64,000 nt of DNA, from NCBI GenBank assembly GCA_025642075.2, contig JAODUO010000113.1, positions 556,501 through 620,500 of the forward strand, read 5' to 3'. A model generated the notes under the pieces. That model made no database searches. It was not told where the DNA came from and saw only the letters and a list, made by a program, of their open reading frames with translations. This document shows positions 57,842 through 64,000 of this stretch, piece after piece. A program made the position numbers and the translations under genes. Position 1 is the stretch's first letter; each line of letters opens with the position of its first letter. Source of the stretch: Ridgeia piscesae. Its lineage: Eukaryota > Annelida > Polychaeta > Sabellida > Siboglinidae.

Positions 57842-60800
57842 CTGAAAGATAACACAGGATCAAACAAGTATTACCTAACAGGCAATGATGACTGTATTTA
57901 CAGGATATATATAAGCACTTTAGAATATTAGGCAATCAAGCAGTCATGCAATTGTTTTATCACTGTTATGATTTAGAAACTGCTTTTGTTGGTTTTATTT
58001 GTATTACTTTGCTATTTTTTTATTTGCACTGTATTTGACAAATTACCAATCATGAGATAATAAAGTTTATTGTATTGTTTAAAAAGACCTTATTAACCAG
58101 TGGTAATCTTACAATTTTTTTAAATATTATATCAATTATCTTCATTTTCCCAATAGATCTGCAGCACAGTTAAGACATTATTTATGTTAAACAGCAGGTA
58201 ATCAGTACTACCTGGTATTAACAATGTGTAACAGGATAATTAGTCAGTTAACAAATATCCAGATCATGAACTATCGGGTTACTGTAGATAAGCTAAACAG
58301 GTCACAGAGAGAGACTCTAAGACCACTGATGGTCACTCTCATAACAGCCACCCACCTAAGAATACCACAAAGTTGACAGAACTGTCCAGCTGTGCCCATC
58401 CTCACAGAATAACAGATGTCATGTCTATGCAACGCCAACTTGGGGCTGGCTGATTATGCAACGTTCACTGAACAGATGTATTCAAGACCTTCCCTTTTGT
58501 GGAAAACCAGAGCAACACGTGTCATTCCTAGCTCACAATTAGTTGAGCTGCTTGTCTTTTGGACACAACTTATGTAATGACTGGTGAAACACCTGTAGGC
58601 GAAACGTTTGCAATTTAACCAGTAGAAAGACACCTGATTCCATTAGTAAGTAAATATAAAATTACTGACTAATTCATGAGATCTCTTCACTGACAGATGT
58701 TTGGTATATAGCAGATACCACACACCACAGCAATGATTATTACTTGGCATGCACCACGCCTGAAAGGACAGGTAATGTTCTATTCACTTCAAAAGAAATG
58801 TAATACTCATGCAGATAACATAATACAAAATTAACTTTTTACACAAAATTTACTTTATATGTGGTTAGACTGTCATTTGATAGGTATAGCATGGCTAATA
58901 TGAGTTTCTCATTTTAAACATGGTTTCCGATTTATTTTTGTTATTTCTGTTAGAAAACTAATGGCAATACCGGTAGATGTTTGAAAAGAAGATTTGCACA
59001 GTCAGCTGATTGGTACTTATTGGCCAGATTGACATAATTGACTCTGTGGCACTGAAATTGTTAAATGAATTAGGTAATGGTTAAATTAATTACTTGCCAT
59101 TTTACATAGTTTTAGTGTTGGGAATTTGGTAAATTTCCATGATTGCTGATGGTTTATTCAATCACTCATCACTATTGACTTGTAAATACATATATTTTTT
59201 CTTACACATTTGACTTCTGACAGTCCATAACAGGAAGATTTCAACTTTCAATGTGATCAGTTAGGTATGTTTAACTACATTACACCGTACTAGGAACTAT
59301 ACAGCTGTAGTGTAAACCTGTCCATGAAATCTATTACCTAAATCTGTAATGCATGGTTAAATTTTCATTGTGAATACCTGGGTAGGTCATATATATTATA
59401 GTTGTCTACCAAAATAATACTCTTTCTGATAATATGCCTAGTTAATTTAATGGCACTTATGCATAATTTGGACCCACCTAAATTGTGCCATTATAACTGT
59501 ATCTTTGCCAACATTTGATACTTGATTTTGTTAATTCAATCATTTAACGTCATCTTGTGTATATTTATGTTTTATAAACAGTGCGTCTTAGCAGACATTT
59601 GATATCAAAAAGACAGCGTGGTCAGCATAAACAAACTGTTTATCACTCATTCCATGTGCATGGTGCAGGGACATAAATCGGATCGCTATTTGGGTCTCAA
59701 AATGAAATATTTGTGAAATACATAGGAATCTGATTGATCATGTTTAGGATTAGAGTTTGTGTGAGGTATCCAATATAGGCAAAGATACAGTTATAATGAC
59801 AAAATTGAGGTGGGTTCGAATTCTGGAATTTCATTCAAATAAAATATCGAATCGAATATTGTCTAAGAATATTTAGTGGCTCCAAATTCGACTAGAATAC
59901 TGAACGGTGTCGAGATGTCTTGCCAGGACCACGTTGTTGGCGAGTTTTATGTTTATTTTGTGAAGTTTATTCGTTTATGTAATGTTAGTTATTTTATTTT
60001 GTAACCTAGTGTGTGTATACATACCCATATAAGATATGTGAGGAGTAGTTTGGCGGTTGTAGTCTTTTTCATAGTTAAATCAGAAAGTAAAAGCTTGCCA
60101 GGGACCGATTTTGCGGCGGAGGACATGAAAGAAAATATTCAAGCGATGTTCACTTATACAGCTGTGAAATTTTGAATCGTATAGCGACAACAATTTCGAA
60201 TACGAATCAAATACTCGTCCCATCCTTAATGGCAGTCTGTATTTTTGACCTAAAATTCTGTAAGAATCTATATCAGATAACTTGTATACAAATTTGCTGC
60301 ACATACCATAACAACACATGAATATTACACATAAAGCAAATAAACACCCAATAAAATTTAATAGAAACATTGCTCAACCATAAAAAGAAAGCTGAACAAG
60401 TGCTGAGAATTTTGCAAACACGCAAAAATAATTAATGCGACATCTTTCAGTTATTAAAGGCCAAACAACACCAACTATTAATGTAATAACAATTAAATTA
60501 ACAATGTAGCAAAAGTTGAATGAGAAACTTTTATAACAATGCCAAATAATTCAGAACAATCTAATATACTCTTGTTGCTCTGCAATGATTCAAACATTGC
60601 ATTAACATAATCTTTACCCATTATTAAATCTTATTTGTCTGCTCAGTAAGTGAATAGAATAATTTACATTTTTTATATTTAGGCTATAATATAGATTGAC
60701 TGTAATCCTAGCCTGGGTGATGCAGGCTGTAATTACTCGGATATGTTTTTGACATGGATCTTTCAATCTGTGATTATATTCTGCTGATGAGACTTGTCAA

Positions 60801-61408
60801 ATATACATGAAACAGATCAAACCTATGATGGCACACCTGTACTGAGCGATAGTAGGGAACCTGTCACGTACTGCGTTGTACTCGTATCAACTTTATAACT
60901 GGTGTCAACAATAGGTCAAACTGGTCTCCATTGTCCAGGCAACACAATACTTGTTTGAATTAAGGCCTGCTATTGTCTGTGAACTTAGCTAACTGAAGGT
61001 ATTAACGACCCATTTTTTTACCCTGCAGGGCATGTCACGCTGACTGGTTATTTGGGTCGGTTTAATGTCCGATCGTTGAGGCAATTTCAATGGAGGTGGG
61101 CAGGAAATAATGCAGTCATGTACTGCTGATAATGTTACAAATAACAACTAAAATAACATTTCGCCAGTTTGGCGAATATATTTTTTATTTATTTTCGCAA
61201 AATAGGAAACTGTTTTGTCTGTGGTGCAATTGGAGATCGGCAGTGCTAGCCTAGCAGATGATTGCACCATTCCCACCCGTTGAGCCACCTGCCGCAGGTT
61301 TCAGAACTAACATTACGAGCGCTCCATCTTCTGCACGCTACAATAAACTAATTGGTGGTTTAGTTTGTTCATTTTGAATAAATGTATTTAGTCACTAACA
61401 ATAAACGA
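57842..61408. other. NOL9 upstream region or leader intron
   Basis: No coding exon seen. Contains the inverted-repeat transposon copy A. The NOL9 leader exon must lie somewhere above 57842. Confidence 0.4.
59468..59820. mobile_element. Non-autonomous DNA transposon with about 40-bp terminal inverted repeats (copy A)
   Basis: The left arm contains CCACCTAAATTGTGCCATTA, TAACTGTATCTTTGCC; the right arm is its near-perfect inverse (GGCAAAGATACAGTTATAAT ... AATTGAGGTGGG). Length about 350 bp, AT-rich, no ORF. A related copy is at 31634-32014, matching both arms and the internal GGGTCTCAAA and GAAATATTTGT segments. Confidence 0.75.
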
Positions 61409-62033
61409 TTATGAAGATATCAGAGCGGTGTGGAATTGCAGCATCGGGAAACCAAATTCTTGGATTAATTAGGTGAAATATAGTGTACAAGGAAAAAAGA
61501 ACTTATAATACCACTGTACAAAACAATAGTTAGGCCTCATTTATAATATTGTATACAAGCATGGAGGCCATATCGCAAAATGATACCAAAACCCAGGGAT
61601 ATCAGTTATTAAATGCATCTAAATGAATGTGGTTTAACACCATAAGAAACAAAGGAGATTGGGAGGAAATGAGATAGAAGTGTTTAAAATATTGAATGGG
61701 TGTGAACATATTGACAGATATATTTGTTTCTCGGCTAAAGGAAGATAGAAGGACTAGAGGACATGGATTTATATTAGCAAAGATGCAGTGTAGACTAGAT
61801 ATTAGAAAATTATAATTTTCTCAAAGAACCGTAAATGAATGGAACAGATGATTGTGTAGGTGCTAGTAGTGTTAATATGTTTAAAAATAAAATCAACATA
61901 ATGATATATCTCAGATGGTGGGATACACTAAGATAGATATGTTGGATTCTAGTTAAGCCAAAGGGCTTCCTTGTCCACCTGCCATACCATACAGAGTTGA
62001 TTCTCTAGGTGGCAATCTTGGTAAATCTGGCAG
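61409..62033 (+). mobile_element. Second CR1-like LINE 3' fragment, more decayed
   Basis: Matches the copy at 50173-50845 along its length, starting at the 'CAGAGCGGTGTGGAATTGCA' segment and ending with the same 3' region (GGCTTCCTTGTCCACCTGCC, then CTCTAGGTGGCAATCTTGG). It carries many indels and stops. At the site of the TAG at 50603 in the other copy this one has CAG, showing the ancestral codon there was sense. Same family, independent insertion. Confidence 0.85.
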
Positions 62034-63507
62034 AACTGGAAGTAGGTCATTGAGAGATCCTTTTGAGTTGAAAGACATGACTATTTGTTGCTAAATTGCC
62101 CATAAAAATTGTACTGAGTAGTTGCCAATATATACTGAAATTTACTGATAGGTAACCAGTCAGCACACCAACTATTACTACTATGGGCAGTACCATCCCC
62201 TCTTATCCAATTGAATCCATCCTATAGTAATTTACATTCCCTGGCTTTAACTAAATCCCGTCAATAAAACGTTGATGCATTGTTTTTTTCTCTAGTCTGG
62301 GTTTTCCCCCTGCTCAACCACCACAGCTGCCATGGCTTCATTTACTGATAAATTGCAAGGAGTGAACTGAAGGTTTCCCGGAGTGAATTGTTACATTTTC
62401 TTAGGCACGACGACTGGGTATAAACTTGTCAGGACATTAGTTAAAGTGTCAGCAGTTCTTATCTCCGTAATACAGGAGCAGTTTCCATACTACCGTAATC
62501 TGAGGGCAATCCTTGATGATTACGGAAAATCCGTAATGTAGGCAGCCCTGCGTAAATCCACCAACCAACGGCAACATCAACTTATGATCAAGGCAAGCCT
62601 TCACAACGAATTCGCTTATATTTTATAATACAATCACATAATTGTCAAACATCTATACCGCCAAGAGAACGGTCAGCATAACCACCAGCATCAAATTATG
62701 TGATTTCGAGAACAACCACGGTCATGTGTCAACATCACTCGGGTTCCCCATCTACCGAGAGAGAGAGGCGGTTATAATCGTGGTTTCTCGGTGGGCGATG
62801 ATATGGTGTAACCGTACATTGACATCTGGCTACTTATATTACGGACGTTAATGGCAATTACAAAAACATGAAGTAGTAATAGCGCTGTATGGAATCTATA
62901 CATAACAGATAGCAAGCAGAAAAGTAGGTAATACCATGTGCATCTGTTCACTTACATAAACCAACTTTAGCGCAAAGCCATATCACCGGAAGCACAACAT
63001 GCTTCACGTTCCTCCAATATGAAAAGTTGAAGAGTTCTATTTCCTGATCAACAAGCCAAGACCAAAGACATAGGCCGGATAAAAAGGAGACGTTTTACCG
63101 TATTGCTAGTACCTGTAGTATCTGATGTCGTAATGTAGAGATAATATCCGACGAGAGAATAGTTACAGCTGCACTGTGCAACATTTAAGCATCCGAGTCT
63201 CTGCACCACTGGCACTGCACACCAAAATGTGGTGCCGATTTTCAGCTGTCAGATTGGGATCCGGCGAGCAGTAGATTCGATGACACGCCTACCCTTCAGT
63301 TTGTTTCTGGATCTGTCAAACGAACATAATCCCGACAACCAGTATATCGTGCTACATTAAGATGTCGATGTGCTAAGTAAATTGACTGCAAGTTTAGTGT
63401 TATCATTTTTTTTCTCGAAAGAAGTGATTCGGTTGATAGCAGTTGTTGATTGCGATCATCGCTAGCTGTCTGAGACTGTGTCACACTCGCAGTCTATACC
63501 ACGAACG
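62034..63507. promoter_or_regulatory. Intergenic region with the probable promoter(s) of the 63508 gene and possibly NOL9
   Basis: The last 700 bp before the ATG at 63508 have more CpG (CCGGATAAAAAGGAGACG, ATCCGGCGAGCAG) than the surrounding AT-rich DNA and no transposon. No TATA box or start site can be assigned. The two genes point away from each other across this gap. Confidence 0.3.
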
Positions 63508-63966
63508 ATGGGGGACAATGAAACCGTTGTCACCACACAAGGTTCCACGCCAAGGGTTGAATCAGAATTTGCATGTTCTGACTTAATCGACAACCTAAAC
63601 AAGTGTTATGCAGATGACACAGATGTCATCACTGACAATAAGCGAAGGGAATCAGCATCGAGTGTTAAGGAAGGCATTCCTGAAAACGTTGCTATAGCTG
63701 ATGATAATCAAACACATTCCAAGACTTGTGATAAAACATCAATGGAGACTCAAGACAGAGGGAGTGACAAGACACACCAGGAAGGGATTGACAATCGGAG
63801 TTTTACTGACAGTTCTGACATAGAAGTCTTACATGAATCATCTGAATCAGCATGTGATCGTGAGTACGGAACTGATCAAGCACGGAGTTCCGTTAGTGAT
63901 GTAAGTACCCCTGTAAATTCATCACAAAATATACGGTTGGATGAGACGTGTGCACCGCGAGACAGG
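63508..63966 (+). CDS. First coding exon of an unidentified acidic Ser-rich protein (partial gene)
   Basis: An ATG at 63508 opens a frame that stays open to the window end. It begins MGDNETVVTTQG and is rich in Ser, Asp, Glu and Thr, with no hydrophobic signal or domain I recognise. The acidic patch DSSDIEVLHESSES resembles acidic patches in Golgi coiled-coil proteins such as TMF1, from memory and unverified. Two strong GTAAGT donors follow GAT at 63900 and AGG at 63966. Both leave the frame in phase 0 (131 or 153 codons), so they could be alternative sites. Codon composition looks like real coding sequence. The rest of the gene lies beyond the window. It is transcribed away from NOL9. An intronless extension past 64000 cannot be excluded. 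Confidence 0.7.
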
Positions 63967-64000
63967 GTAAGTTATGACAGTGATGATCAAGTGACATTAA

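Overview
The window is nuclear DNA from an animal. Its one clear gene is split by many GT-AG introns, and the rest is AT-rich, mostly non-coding DNA full of microsatellites, minisatellites and worn-out LINE, SINE and DNA-transposon copies. The mix of repeats fits a marine invertebrate, perhaps a mollusc or another lophotrochozoan, but the sequence alone does not settle the species. Nothing here is bacterial, and no operons or CRISPR arrays are present.

Layout. From 1 to about 27.7 kb I find no gene I can support. This stretch holds local tandem duplications, a 39-bp minisatellite (15.6-16.2 kb), a 29-bp minisatellite (16.9-17.5 kb), a G-rich minisatellite (21.3-21.6 kb) and a SINE fragment. 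At 27.8-28.6 kb there is a CpG-rich, promoter-like block. On its minus strand is a short first coding exon for a signal peptide, with an excellent Kozak context and splice donor; its downstream exons are not identified. From 29 to 40 kb the DNA is dominated by mobile elements: a LINE endonuclease remnant, PIF/Harbinger-like fragments with a Myb/SANT-like ORF, small inverted-repeat transposons, a 165-bp segmental duplication around a long CA tract, and several microsatellites. At 41.2-41.4 kb there is a plausible minus-strand terminal coding exon of unknown identity.

The main gene is NOL9 (polynucleotide 5'-hydroxyl kinase, Grc3 family) on the minus strand, 57832 down to 46409. I assembled twelve coding exons by hand. 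All junctions are GT-AG and all phases agree; the total is 2427 nt, or 808 residues plus stop. Its introns carry an antisense CR1-like LINE (49.4-50.9 kb), a 616-bp GA/CT tract beside a 34-nt microexon (52.3-53.0 kb) and a 130-bp perfect-looking hairpin (54.3-54.4 kb).

At the right edge (63508 onward, plus strand) a second gene begins. Its first coding exon encodes a Ser/Asp/Glu-rich N-terminus and has two strong in-frame splice donors. It faces away from NOL9. NOL9 has a splice acceptor just before its ATG, so it has at least one untranslated exon upstream, and the two genes may share a promoter somewhere in 57.9-63.5 kb. A second CR1-like LINE remnant and a second copy of the inverted-repeat element lie in that gap.

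All identifications come from reading the translations and recalling protein families. No database search was run.
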